Of a DNA stretch of 64,000 nt, positions 35,988 to 44,458 are shown one piece after another. The translations under genes were made by a program, and so were the position numbers. A model generated the notes under the pieces. The model did no database searches. It saw only the letters and a list, made by a program, of their open reading frames with translations, and was not told the origin of the DNA. This stretch comes from an uncultured Sphingomonadaceae bacterium (GTDB taxonomy: Bacteria > Pseudomonadota > Alphaproteobacteria > Sphingomonadales > Sphingomonadaceae). The first letter of the stretch is position 1. The number at the start of each line of letters is the position of its first letter. The stretch lies in NCBI GenBank assembly GCA_903871605.1, contig CAIQHF010000018.1:1-64000 (forward strand), in the 5' to 3' direction.

Positions 35988-36416
35988 ATGCCGCCCCTTC
36001 GCCTCCATGACGTGCCGTTCGAGATGGTGCCGCACCAGGCGCAGCTGCTCCTCTATTCGACGCCCGCCGGATTTCCGTCGCCGGCGCAGGACGATATGGA
36101 CGAGCCTATCGATCTCGCTGGTTGGCTGATCGAGCATCCGGCCGCGAGCTATCTGATGCGCGTCTCGGGGCATTCGATGACGGCGGCCGGCATCGTGGAC
36201 GGCGACATGGTCGTCGTCAGCCGGGCGGTCGAGGCTAGGCCTGGCGACATCGTCGTGGCGCTGGTCCACGGCGATCGCACGATGAAGCGGCTGCGGCGGT
36301 CGGGAGATCGGCTGTGGCTGGTCCCCGAGGCCGAGGGCTACGAGCGCATCATCGTCGACGAGCACGTCGAGATCTGGGGCGTGGTCGTGGCGCTAGCCCG
36401 GCGCTACCGGACATGA
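35988..36416 (+). CDS. umuD: SOS mutagenesis protease-like protein UmuD
   Basis: 142-aa LexA/S24-family protein (E. coli UmuD is 139 aa). The self-cleavage site is Ala27-Gly28, the catalytic Ser63 lies in SGHSM and the Lys100 base in TMKRL, closely matching the S60/K97 spacing of E. coli. The cleaved form partners UmuC as DNA polymerase V. The start at 35988 was preferred over an ATG at 35949 because the SOS box ends at 35930, leaving too little room for a promoter. It overlaps umuC by ATGA. Confidence 0.9.
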   Translation: MPPLRLHDVPFEMVPHQAQLLLYSTPAGFPSPAQDDMDEPIDLAGWLIEHPAASYLMRVSGHSMTAAGIVDGDMVVVSRAVEARPGDIVVALVHGDRTMKRLRRSGDRLWLVPEAEGYERIIVDEHVEIWGVVVALARRYRT

Positions 36417-37678
36417 GCACCATCGCCCTGATCGACTGCAACAACTTCTATGTCAGCTGCGAGCGGGCGTTCGACGCCGCCCTCGTCGGCGTGCCAGTGG
36501 TCGTGGCGAGCAACAACGACGGCTGCGCGATCGCGAGATCGAACGAGGCCAAGGCGCTGGGCGTCAAGATGGGCGACCCCATCCACCTAATCCGCGATCG
36601 ACTGGACAAGCACGGCGTCGTGGTGCGCTCATCGAACTACACGCTCTACGGCGACATGCAGCGTCGCGTGGTGGCCGCCGTCGAGCAGTTCGCCAGCGAG
36701 GTCGAGATCTACTCCATTGACGAGAGCTTCCTCGACCTCGAGCCGTTCAAGGACCGCGATCTGGTCGTCCACGCCAACGCCATGCGTGCGCAGGTCCAGC
36801 GGTGGACCACGATCCCGACGTGCGTGGGAATTGGCCCGACGAAGACGCTGGCGAAGCTAGGCAACGCCGCCGCGAAGAAGAACCCGCTGTTCGATGGCGT
36901 GGGCGATCTGCGCGACGCCGCCGTCCGCGCCTGGGTGCTCGATCGCTTCCCGGCCGGCGACGTCTGGGGCGTTGGCCGCGCTACCGCTGCGAAGCTGGCT
37001 GCGCTTGGCATCGTGACGGCCGGCCAGATCCGCGACATGCAGGTCAAGCAGGCGCGCGCCCTCGGCACCGTCGTCCTCGAGCGTCTCGTCGCCGAGCTCC
37101 AAGGCGTGCCCGCGAGCGCGGTCGAGATGATCGAGCCGCAGCGCAAGGGCATGGCGGTGACGCGCAGCTTCGGCACGCCGGTGCGGGACCTCGACGCCCT
37201 CATGGGCGCCGTCGCTCAGTATGCGATGCGAGCGGGCGAGAAGCTCCGATCGCACGGCCTGGTCGCAGGCCAGCTGACGGTCTTCTTCCACACGAACCGC
37301 TTCAAGAAGGATGCGGGGCAGTATCAGGGGATGCGCAGGATCGCGCTCCACCCGATGACGGCGGACTCGCTCGAGCTGCTGGCGGCGGCGCGGCGGGGCG
37401 TGGAAGGCGCCTGGCGCGACGGCTACGCCTACACGAAGGCCGGCATCATGCTCGACGACCTAGTGGCGTCCGAGCTGCGGCCCCGCACGTTGTTCGAAGG
37501 CGATAGCGATCGTCGAGAACGGCTCATGTCGGCGATGGACGAGGTGAACGCACGATTTGGCCGCTTCACGGCCGTCCCTGCGGCCCAAGGATTTAAGCGC
37601 GACTGGAGGATGCGGGCGGAGAACCGTTCGCCTGCCTGGACGACGCGTATCGACGAGGTGCCGGTGGTGCGGGCATAG
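36413..37678 (+). CDS. umuC: Y-family DNA polymerase V subunit UmuC
   Basis: 421-aa translesion polymerase, full length. Metal-binding acidic motifs are [14 protein letters not shown] at the N-terminus and [14 protein letters not shown]. The conserved [14 protein letters not shown] helix-hairpin region and the [17 protein letters not shown] HhH motif follow, then the little-finger domain. A likely clamp-binding segment, RPRTLFEG, lies near the C-terminus. It is coupled to umuD and under the same SOS box. Carried on a mobile island, it could raise mutation tolerance of the host. Confidence 0.94.
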   Translation: MSTIALIDCNNFYVSCERAFDAALVGVPVVVASNNDGCAIARSNEAKALGVKMGDPIHLIRDRLDKHGVVVRSSNYTLYGDMQRRVVAAVEQFASEVEIYSIDESFLDLEPFKDRDLVVHANAMRAQVQRWTTIPTCVGIGPTKTLAKLGNAAAKKNPLFDGVGDLRDAAVRAWVLDRFPAGDVWGVGRATAAKLAALGIVTAGQIRDMQVKQARALGTVVLERLVAELQGVPASAVEMIEPQRKGMAVTRSFGTPVRDLDALMGAVAQYAMRAGEKLRSHGLVAGQLTVFFHTNRFKKDAGQYQGMRRIALHPMTADSLELLAAARRGVEGAWRDGYAYTKAGIMLDDLVASELRPRTLFEGDSDRRERLMSAMDEVNARFGRFTAVPAAQGFKRDWRMRAENRSPAWTTRIDEVPVVRA

Positions 37679-37736
37679 CTCCACGTCGGAGCGTGGGCGC
37701 GCGCACGAAGGCCTGTTGAACAACGTCAGGCCGTTC

Positions 37737-38684
37737 CTAAAGCCGCTTCGCGACCGTCTTCAGCGCCTTGCGGCCGTCAGATCTCGATGATGACGAGGCG
37801 GTTCCCGCCGCGCTGGAGGAGACCGCGAAGACGATCATGTTGTGAGGTGCCGCGCGGCCGTCGGCGTCGATCAGGGTCATCGTGCTAGGGTCGAGCGCCC
37901 AGTCGGCCCACCGCCACGTGCTGGTGCCTGGAACCTGCACCACCACGTATGATCCACGCCTCAATCGGGCCGACGTGCGCCCGTCGCTGAAGTCGAGCCC
38001 CAGGTCGAACAGCTGGATCTGCTTGTTGCGGGGCCGTTTCATGAGGTTCCGGGCGATGCCGCCGGCCATGGCGACGAGCTGGGGCAGCGCGGGCTGCACC
38101 ATGCCCAGCAGCTTCAGCCCGTCCTTGAACGCGGAGCTTTGGAGGACCTCGAGGATCACGTCGTCGCCCGTGTTTCCGATGAGCACGGTCCGAGCCTTGA
38201 AGGAGAGGCCGTCCCGCGGGACGGTGAGCCCGGTGAAGATCGGAAGGCCGCTCACGGCCGCCGCCTCGCCGTCGCCGGCGCTCAGGACGCTGGCGAATTG
38301 CAGGTCCTGCGCTTCCGGGCCGGCCTGATCGCGACCGGCGAAGTCGAACAGCACCGTATGACGTCCGAAGCCGGGGTAGTCGTGGATGCGGAACGCGTCC
38401 AACGTGACCTTGATCTGTTGCCCGACGAGCGACCCGTCGGGCTCGCTTTCGACGGCCGGCGCGATTCTGATCGGCTTTCCGTCGTTGCGGCCCTCCTCGA
38501 TGAAGCCGTAGACGTGCGTCGCCTGTCTCCAAGGCGGCGACATGAAGCCGCTCAGGCCCTGCCCGCGGGCTCCCGCTTCGCGAAGCGCGCGGGCGGCGTC
38601 ATGGTCGCCAAGCAGCTCGAGGAAGTCCGCCACGTCCGCGTCGCTCTGGTGGCAGAGGCTGAGCTGTTCGTCGAAATCGATCAT
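37737..38684 (-). CDS. Orf315: unknown protein coupled to the IetS subtilase
   Basis: 315 aa, no family recognised. The start has a GGAGCAGGAC ribosome-binding site and overlaps the ietS stop by ATGA, so it is translated with the protease. It is acidic at the N-terminus (FDEQLSLCHQSDADVADFLELLGDHDAARAL, in parts), then mostly short beta-like stretches (VGQQIKVTLDAFRIHDYPG; HTVLFDFAGRDQ). One hydrophobic helix-like segment (LLGMVQPALPQLVAMAGGIA) is followed by a Ser/Ala-rich basic tail. There is no signal peptide. The known IetAS module has two genes; this third gene may be a substrate, target-sensing or effector subunit (inference). Confidence 0.75.
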   Translation of the reverse strand: MIDFDEQLSLCHQSDADVADFLELLGDHDAARALREAGARGQGLSGFMSPPWRQATHVYGFIEEGRNDGKPIRIAPAVESEPDGSLVGQQIKVTLDAFRIHDYPGFGRHTVLFDFAGRDQAGPEAQDLQFASVLSAGDGEAAAVSGLPIFTGLTVPRDGLSFKARTVLIGNTGDDVILEVLQSSAFKDGLKLLGMVQPALPQLVAMAGGIARNLMKRPRNKQIQLFDLGLDFSDGRTSARLRRGSYVVVQVPGTSTWRWADWALDPSTMTLIDADGRAAPHNMIVFAVSSSAAGTASSSSRSDGRKALKTVAKRL

Positions 38685-41362
38685 GTCCTGCTCCTGTTTC
38701 GCTGACGCAGACGGTCGCGGATCGCGTCCCTCACGTCGGTCTGCACCGAGGCCGCCACTTCTACCGTGACGGCGAGGGCGTAGGGGACGTCGATGGAGGT
38801 CATCTTCGGCATCTTGGAGTTCGCCTGGACGTTTATGACGAAGTCGCCGTCCTCGTCGAAGGGAATCGCCTTCCGGTTCCCCTCGTAGACCGCGTGGATC
38901 AAGGTGCCGCGTTTGGCGAAGCCGATCGCAGGCTGGTGGCCGATCCGATCGACTCCCTCCCAGATCCGGGTCTTGCCGGTTCCGCCGAGCAGTTCGAGGC
39001 CGACCGCCCGATATTGAGAGCTGTTCGGGAAGACGGGCGTGAGCCAGGCGAGGGTGACCACGACGCGACGGAACTCGGTCGAGGACCGGAACTCGTCCGG
39101 CAGGGGGACGCGCCATTCGTGGCGCTGCTTCGAACGGATCATGTCCTCGCCGAGAAGGGTCACTCGCCGACGCTCGCCGCTGGCGACACGATCGCCGTCG
39201 ACCGGTCCATAGCCCATGGCTCGGGAGACCGCCTCCTTTCGCCTCGGCAGGGGGCTCCCTGGCAGATGCATGTCGGTCATCTCCCGTCCGAGGTCGCCCC
39301 AGCCGGCTCCGTGCGCGATCAGCGCCTTGAGCACGCAGGGGGCGGTCGGTCTGCGATGCCATGGGCCTTCCGCGTTGATCGGCGATCCGTCGAGGACGTC
39401 GGAGATCAGAAGCCCGGTCCTCGTCGCGAGAGCGGCTGCGTTGCTCGTGCCCGACGAAAGCCGGGTCATGGAGAGGTTGCCGCGATGTGGGTCGGGAGTC
39501 GCCACGCTTTGCCCGAAGCGGTCCGCGTGCTCTCGACCATGAACGCGCAGCATCGGGCCCTCGGTGGGATGCGCGATCTGGCGACCGCCCGGAAGCATCA
39601 CGTCGGGCTTGACCGAACGGTTAAAGCCGTGGCCGAGGCCGGACCCGAGGCTGGGCGCAGCGAACAGCCCGAATGGATCCGTCGCGTTGCCGCTCGGAGG
39701 AAGGGGCGATCCGTCGCTGTGCGAGGCCGCCACGGTGAGCGCGTTCACCGATTCCGCCGGGGCGAACATGGTTCGCTGCGCCTTCGCCGCGTCGATCGCG
39801 CGGATCAGTTCGGCGCGACGGTGCTCGGGCGTCGCCGATCGCATGTCTCGTCCGGACGGATACCCGGGCACGTCGAACGTGTCGCGGATGTTGCCGGCGC
39901 TGACGACGAACAAAACCTTGTGCTTCCACGCGAGATGGTCAAGCAGGCGCGCCCAGGGACTGACGACGCCGGCAAATCCGAACGCCTCGTCGCAGATCGA
40001 ATGGTTGATGATCACGACGTCGGGGCCGCTCGGAGGCTGGCCGCCCGTGCCCTCCTTCAGATCTGTCACGGCGCGATTGATCACGCCGAGCGCGAGCTTG
40101 TCCTTCGGCGGCGTCTCGTAGGGACCATCGGGCATTAGCACGGGCACGACCACGAGGCGGCGATCGAGAGGGCCCGCGTCATCGTGGAGATCGCCGCGCA
40201 GGATGAGCGAGGCCATGGCCGTCCCGTGGAATCGCATGTTCACGGGCGCCATGGAGTCCGCGACGTCCAGGGCGACGATGTCCAGCCTGTTGCGGAGCTT
40301 CTCGTGCTGAGCGACCGGCCAGCCGTCGATCAGCGCTCCGATCGAGGCGCTCTCGGGATCGGCTGGCTCTTCGCCGTCCGGCTCGGCGTCGGAGGACACA
40401 AGCTCGTCGATGCTGAAGCGGAAGCCGCTCTGCGGCCTGATCGACATGATGTCGTCGTCCAGCGCCAGCGGCCCGGAGCGGTCGAGGATCGCGTCGAGCG
40501 CCGCCCCGGGCAGATGCACGAGGGCGGAATGGTAGCGGATCTCGTCGATGCGCAGCTCGTCCAGTATCTCGCCGCCGATGGCCGCCACTGTCGCGCGCAG
40601 TTCGTCCACCGCGCGCGCACGGTCCAGAGCGTCTCCGCGATACCATAGATCGACCTCGACCTTGAGGTCCTCGCCCGGGCGCCGCGTCTTCTCCTTCTTC
40701 AGGTGCAGACGGGCAGCCTCGCCGATGCGGTCTTCGGGCCCCCACGGCCGCAGCCTGTGCAGGAGGCCGAACAGCTTCCACCAGTCTCCGTGCTTAGCGG
40801 GTGGCGACTTGCCCGCCTTGAACGCGTCCCAGAGATCGCGCAGACGCTCGAAGGTCGCCTTGGTCGGCATGCCGAGATAGATGGCGCCCGCCGTTTCGTC
40901 CGTCGGCGCGTCCTCGTTCGCCAGAAGATAGTCGAGGGTCTCCTCCTGCCGTTCCCAGTCGTCGAGTTCGACGTCGCCATCTTCCAGATCGAGTCTCGGC
41001 GCATCTTCTTCGTCCGAGTTCGACGGATCGAAGTAGGAGCGCACCCCGTGGAGGATCGCGACCTCCTCGGCGAGCCATTCGAGTCCCACCTTCGCCGCGG
41101 CGTTCACGAACCGCTCCGGGGAGCCTGCGATCTCGAGGACGAGGGCGCGCTCGGGAGCGAGCGACGACGGATCGTCCATGACCTTGATGTCGTCGCGGTC
41201 CAGTATGTTTGCGAAGCTCAGGTCGAGGGCGCCGCCGAGGCGCTCGGCTTGGATGGCCGCGGGTATCGAACGCCGTCTGCGCTTGTCCTGCACGCCCGGA
41301 AGGCGTTGAAGCCTATCCTCCCTGTTCCGCGTGAGCGGCAGGATCTGGTTCTTCTCCGCCAT
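38681..41362 (-). CDS. ietS: IetS-like subtilisin-family serine protease
   Basis: 893-aa S8 peptidase without signal peptide, so intracellular. The triad is Asp346 (GALIDGWP), His379 (RFHGTAMAS) and Ser640 (SSGTSNAAA), with oxyanion Asn491 (VVSAGN). About 340 residues precede the catalytic domain and ~220 follow. The start at 41362 overlaps the AAA+ ATPase gene by 50 bp. ATPase plus subtilase is the IetAS pair, described as an Agrobacterium Ti-plasmid stability locus and listed among antiphage systems. The ATPase is thought to restrain or license the protease. Confidence 0.9.
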   Translation of the reverse strand: MAEKNQILPLTRNREDRLQRLPGVQDKRRRRSIPAAIQAERLGGALDLSFANILDRDDIKVMDDPSSLAPERALVLEIAGSPERFVNAAAKVGLEWLAEEVAILHGVRSYFDPSNSDEEDAPRLDLEDGDVELDDWERQEETLDYLLANEDAPTDETAGAIYLGMPTKATFERLRDLWDAFKAGKSPPAKHGDWWKLFGLLHRLRPWGPEDRIGEAARLHLKKEKTRRPGEDLKVEVDLWYRGDALDRARAVDELRATVAAIGGEILDELRIDEIRYHSALVHLPGAALDAILDRSGPLALDDDIMSIRPQSGFRFSIDELVSSDAEPDGEEPADPESASIGALIDGWPVAQHEKLRNRLDIVALDVADSMAPVNMRFHGTAMASLILRGDLHDDAGPLDRRLVVVPVLMPDGPYETPPKDKLALGVINRAVTDLKEGTGGQPPSGPDVVIINHSICDEAFGFAGVVSPWARLLDHLAWKHKVLFVVSAGNIRDTFDVPGYPSGRDMRSATPEHRRAELIRAIDAAKAQRTMFAPAESVNALTVAASHSDGSPLPPSGNATDPFGLFAAPSLGSGLGHGFNRSVKPDVMLPGGRQIAHPTEGPMLRVHGREHADRFGQSVATPDPHRGNLSMTRLSSGTSNAAALATRTGLLISDVLDGSPINAEGPWHRRPTAPCVLKALIAHGAGWGDLGREMTDMHLPGSPLPRRKEAVSRAMGYGPVDGDRVASGERRRVTLLGEDMIRSKQRHEWRVPLPDEFRSSTEFRRVVVTLAWLTPVFPNSSQYRAVGLELLGGTGKTRIWEGVDRIGHQPAIGFAKRGTLIHAVYEGNRKAIPFDEDGDFVINVQANSKMPKMTSIDVPYALAVTVEVAASVQTDVRDAIRDRLRQRNRSRT

Positions 41363-42350
41363 TCTCGATCGTCACTCCCGGCTTCGGCCCGAAGCGCTTC
41401 TTCCACGTCTTGAGCTGCTGCGCCACGGTAGCTTTCGGCGCCCCGCCGGACAGGACCAGCTTGCGCTTGACGTCCATGAGGAACTCCTCCGCTTCGGCGA
41501 AGCTGCCTCCGACGAGATCCCGCGCCAGGGCGGCGGGTTCGAAGCCGAGGGATCTGCGGTCCGCGCCGACGCGATCGAGCCAGCGCCGGAAGGCGGCGCG
41601 GTCGGGCATGGGCAGCTCGAGCCGCAGCTGGAAGCGGCGCCACACCGCGCGGTCGAGCAGTTCGGGATGGTTCGAGGCGCAGACGATCACGGTGTAGGAC
41701 GGCAGGTCGTCCATCTGGAGCAGGAGGGACGAGACCACCCGCTTGATCTCGCCGGTCTCATGGACGTCGCCGCGCTCCTTGCCGAGGGCGTCGAACTCGT
41801 CGAGGAAGAGCACGCAAGGCGTCGCGCGGGCGAAGTCGAAGACGCGGCGCAGGCGGGCGGCGGTCTCGCCGAGGTAGCTGTCGATCACCGCGTCGTAGCG
41901 GATCGTGAGGAACGGAACGCCGAGCGAAAAGGCGATGGCTTCCGCCAAGGTGGTCTTGCCATTGCCCGGAGGACCCGCGAGCATGACGCGGTGGCGGGGA
42001 TCGAGCGAGTTCGCGCGCAGCACGTCTGCCCGCTGCTGCTCGTCGATTAGGTCGCGTATCTGCGCTTCAACCTCGGCGGTGAGCGTGAGATCGTCCAGGG
42101 TGCGCCGGGCGGGCCGCTCCACCAGCAGGTCCCTGACCTTCTCGGGCAGGAACGATCCTCCGACCGACCGGGGCGCCTGGCGCTCCCGGGGTGCGATCGA
42201 GCCGAGCGCCTTTGAAAGGCGATCGGCCAGCTGGTCGTGCTTCTTGGCGCGCGCTTCGGCGACGAGCGCCGCGACGGTGCGCTCGAGCTTGACGTGATCG
42301 TTCTGCGCGCCGGCCTCGGCCAGCTGAACGACGAGTTCCATTCTGCTCAT
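41313..42350 (-). CDS. ietA: IetA-like AAA+ ATPase
   Basis: 345-aa single-domain AAA+ ATPase. Walker A GPPGNGKTT is at 126-134, Walker B LFLDEFD at 181-187, and a sensor/arginine-finger stretch lies in NHPELLDRAVWRRF. The N-terminal ~90 residues are helical. The C-terminus ends in a short acidic/Gly tail. The gene starts 30 bp after the small HTH gene and overlaps ietS by 50 bp. An alternative start lies three codons in. It is the presumed regulator or unfoldase partner of IetS. Confidence 0.9.
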   Translation of the reverse strand: MSRMELVVQLAEAGAQNDHVKLERTVAALVAEARAKKHDQLADRLSKALGSIAPRERQAPRSVGGSFLPEKVRDLLVERPARRTLDDLTLTAEVEAQIRDLIDEQQRADVLRANSLDPRHRVMLAGPPGNGKTTLAEAIAFSLGVPFLTIRYDAVIDSYLGETAARLRRVFDFARATPCVLFLDEFDALGKERGDVHETGEIKRVVSSLLLQMDDLPSYTVIVCASNHPELLDRAVWRRFQLRLELPMPDRAAFRRWLDRVGADRRSLGFEPAALARDLVGGSFAEAEEFLMDVKRKLVLSGGAPKATVAQQLKTWKKRFGPKPGVTIENGGEEPDPAAHAEQGG

Positions 42351-42380
42351 AGGGTCACCGTGCCGGCCGAATCCATCCGA

Positions 42381-42698
42381 TCAGCCGTCCTCCTGTAGTG
42401 TGCCGCCACGCACCGGCTCGTCAAGGTCGAGCAGCGTCATCAATTCTACGAGCAGCTGTCGCATTCTCAAAGCCCTTTCGGGATGAAATGCGACACTCGA
42501 AGGTGGCGCCTCGTCTTGTCCTTGCCGCATGCGCCTGATCATCGCGTCCCGCCGCTCCATGCGGGGCGTTACGGAGCCACTGACGTATTTGTAGACCTGC
42601 TGCCGGCCGACTTGCAGTCTTCGCGCCGCGTCCGACTTATTGGGGGCGGCTTGCCAGTAGGCTCCCAGCTCCGCCTTGAATTGCTCTGCTTCGCTCAT
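42381..42698 (-). CDS. Small HTH DNA-binding protein, probable autoregulator of the iet operon
   Basis: 105-aa protein. Residues ~10-45 form a helix-turn-helix (KSDAARRLQVGRQQVYKYV) like phage Cro/XRE or plasmid regulators. The C-terminal half is helical (ERALRMRQLLVELMTLLDL) and may dimerise. It has a GAGAG ribosome-binding site. A perfect palindromic operator lies ~40 bp upstream, and the same half-sites recur inside its own coding sequence. It is first in the HTH-ietA-ietS-Orf315 unit, suggesting it represses or tunes the module. Confidence 0.78.
   Translation of the reverse strand: MSEAEQFKAELGAYWQAAPNKSDAARRLQVGRQQVYKYVSGSVTPRMERRDAMIRRMRQGQDEAPPSSVAFHPERALRMRQLLVELMTLLDLDEPVRGGTLQEDG
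42457..42495 (-). promoter_or_regulatory. Intragenic inverted copy of the iet operator half-sites
   Basis: TGTCGCATTC (42457-42466) and AAATGCGACA (42486-42495) are inverted with a 19-bp gap inside the HTH gene. They match the half-sites of the upstream operator, suggesting a second binding site and perhaps DNA looping. Confidence 0.55.
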
Positions 42699-42736
42699 TG
42701 CTCTCGTCTGCCGTTCAGGGCGGGGAGTGGCAACTA

Positions 42737-42761
42737 GAATGCGACAGCAGGTGTCGCATTC
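42737..42761 (-). promoter_or_regulatory. Perfect palindromic operator upstream of the iet operon
   Basis: GAATGCGACA and TGTCGCATTC are perfectly inverted around a 5-bp spacer (GCAGG), centred ~50 bp before the HTH start. This is the expected position for an autorepressor operator. The rest of the 42699-42907 gap holds no gene. Confidence 0.75.
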
Positions 42762-42907
42762 CGATTATCGAAAAGCTCGTCTTTGTGTCTTGCCGGTCCG
42801 TCGGCCAGCCTGCCGGTTGTCTGGAGCGATCTGCCGCGCTCCAAGGATGCGGCCGGTGAGAAGGGAGTTGTCGAGCACACGGGTATCCCCGGAGTGCTGA
42901 TGACGTA

Positions 42908-43711
42908 TCAGCGTGCTTCCTCGACCGACGCCGGCCGCCTGAAGCGGACCGCGTGACTTGCGAGGTCGGCAGCGAGCAGCGAGAGCAGGCGGCCGGTGAG
43001 CTCGTCCTGACCGCCCCGCCAGGCGTCTCCAATCCAGTCGGGCCAGCGGTGCAGGCGCAGGCAGAGCCAGTGATGGAACGTGTCGCGACTATCGGCGTCG
43101 CCGAAGGTCTGGCTCCACAAGGTGCGGCGGAGCTTCATGCGCTCGCCGACGCCGTCCGCCATGGCGACGATCGTCGGTCGGCCGCCGACGTCCCGTCGAG
43201 TAAACCGCCCCGGCATCTTCGCGGCGAGATCGGCGATCTCCGCGAACCAGGCCTCGCGGCCGGTACTGTCGTCGGTAGCGGGAGCAGCGGGCACCGCATC
43301 GTCGCCGACCAGTAGAGGCCCCTTCTGGAAGGGGCGCGTCGCGGCGAGCATGAGAAGGATCGAGCGTCCTTCGTCGGTCAGCCGGTCGTTCGCCCCGCCG
43401 TCTTCGGCGAGAAGCCGCTGTCCTGTGAGCCAGCGGCGGTAGAACCGATAGTAATCCCTGCTGCCGCCGAACAGGTCGAGGATCTCGACGAGCTTCGCTT
43501 CGACGCCCCGGCTTACTGCGAGAAGGAATGCGGTTAGCAGTTCGAACTGCTCGTCGTCGCGCGTGCCGCTTAGCTGGAGACGCCCAATGATCAACGCGTC
43601 CCTGACGGAATTCCAGCGGTTGCCGTCGCCGTCGTGGACGCCGTCCTCGTCGAGGGTGAGCCACGAGCCCCAAGGAAGTGAGAAGTCGCGATGGTCGTGG
43701 AAGTTGCCCAT
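42908..43711 (-). CDS. Unknown island core protein, 267 aa
   Basis: No family recognised. It begins GNFHDHRDFSLPWGSW and has no signal peptide or TM. The middle part (SRDYYRFYRRWLTGQRLLAE then NDRLTDEGRSILLMLAATRP) looks like a winged-helix-type fold. The C-terminal third is Trp/Arg-rich (HHWLCLRLHRWPDWIGDAWRG). It starts 1 bp after the stop of the phage-like 233-aa gene, so the two are coupled and probably function together. An alternative longer frame upstream is only a shadow of that gene. Confidence 0.65.
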   Translation of the reverse strand: MGNFHDHRDFSLPWGSWLTLDEDGVHDGDGNRWNSVRDALIIGRLQLSGTRDDEQFELLTAFLLAVSRGVEAKLVEILDLFGGSRDYYRFYRRWLTGQRLLAEDGGANDRLTDEGRSILLMLAATRPFQKGPLLVGDDAVPAAPATDDSTGREAWFAEIADLAAKMPGRFTRRDVGGRPTIVAMADGVGERMKLRRTLWSQTFGDADSRDTFHHWLCLRLHRWPDWIGDAWRGGQDELTGRLLSLLAADLASHAVRFRRPASVEEAR

Positions 43712-43712
43712 C

Positions 43713-44414
43713 TCAGCGCTCGTCCTTGCGATCGAGTCCGATGGGCGGCGGCGGGAACGCGATGCCCGGCATCTCGTCGCCGTCGCCGAGGGCCTTGAGC
43801 TGCGCCGCAAGCTGGACGACCTGAGTGTAAACGTAGCCTTCGTCGCGGTAGGTCTGCGCCACGTCGTGTCCGTGGACGACCCTGAGGCCGGCGCCGGGAC
43901 GGGTGACGGGATCCGGCACGAAGTCGTAGCCGTGGTCGCAGGAGAAGCCGAACCACCAGAGCTCGTCATCGGCGCCAAGCCGCGACCCGGTGATCTGCTC
44001 TGCGACGCGCGCCCGGAAACGTGGGACGTGGCAGACCGACACAGTCTCCAGCTCGTTCTCGTTGCACGGCTCGGAATAGTTGATGCCGCCGTGCACGACG
44101 ATGCCGAGCGGACGCGTCGCGACGTGGCTGAAGCCGAACAGGTCGTGGCCGCGCGGAACCGCGACGAAGCCCGAGAGGGAGCCGTCCTTGGAACGGCGGA
44201 TGATGCAGGCCAGACCCGTCTTCTCGTCCCACCAGGCGGTCTTGTCAGCTTCCTCGCTCCAGGGGCCGTCGCTGCGGGGGTGACGGTCGTCGACGTGGTA
44301 GACGGAGACGCCCTCCACGAGGGCGGGTCCGAAGTCGTAGGTCGCCGGGACGTTGATCGGGACGAGGTGTCGTCCAGCCGTCGCTTTCTTCGCGGGCTTC
44401 TTCTTGTCGGTCAT
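43713..44414 (-). CDS. Phage-type conserved protein of unknown function, 233 aa
   Basis: It starts MTDKKKPAKKATAG with an AAAGGA ribosome-binding site. The pattern FVAVPRGHDLFG, IVVHGGINYSEPC, WWFGFSCDHGYDFVPD and YRDEGYVYTQVVQLAAQL resembles, from memory, a protein common in tailed phages and prophages of many bacteria that has no known function. It may bind metal through its many His/Cys/Asp residues (inference). It is coupled to the 267-aa gene and 44 bp from the primase gene. Its presence supports a phage origin for the island core. Confidence 0.72.
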   Translation of the reverse strand: MTDKKKPAKKATAGRHLVPINVPATYDFGPALVEGVSVYHVDDRHPRSDGPWSEEADKTAWWDEKTGLACIIRRSKDGSLSGFVAVPRGHDLFGFSHVATRPLGIVVHGGINYSEPCNENELETVSVCHVPRFRARVAEQITGSRLGADDELWWFGFSCDHGYDFVPDPVTRPGAGLRVVHGHDVAQTYRDEGYVYTQVVQLAAQLKALGDGDEMPGIAFPPPPIGLDRKDER

Positions 44415-44458
44415 CGCGTTGGTCCTTTCGAATGACGGTGTGGGGATTGCGGTCGAGA

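Noticed and set aside
37681-37696. CCACG/CGTGG hairpin between umuC and Orf315 as a bidirectional terminator
   Set aside because: Short stem without a T run on either strand.
38685-39362. Upstream extension of Orf315
   Set aside because: It reads through ietS in another frame; the ATG at 38684 has a strong ribosome-binding site and an ATGA overlap.
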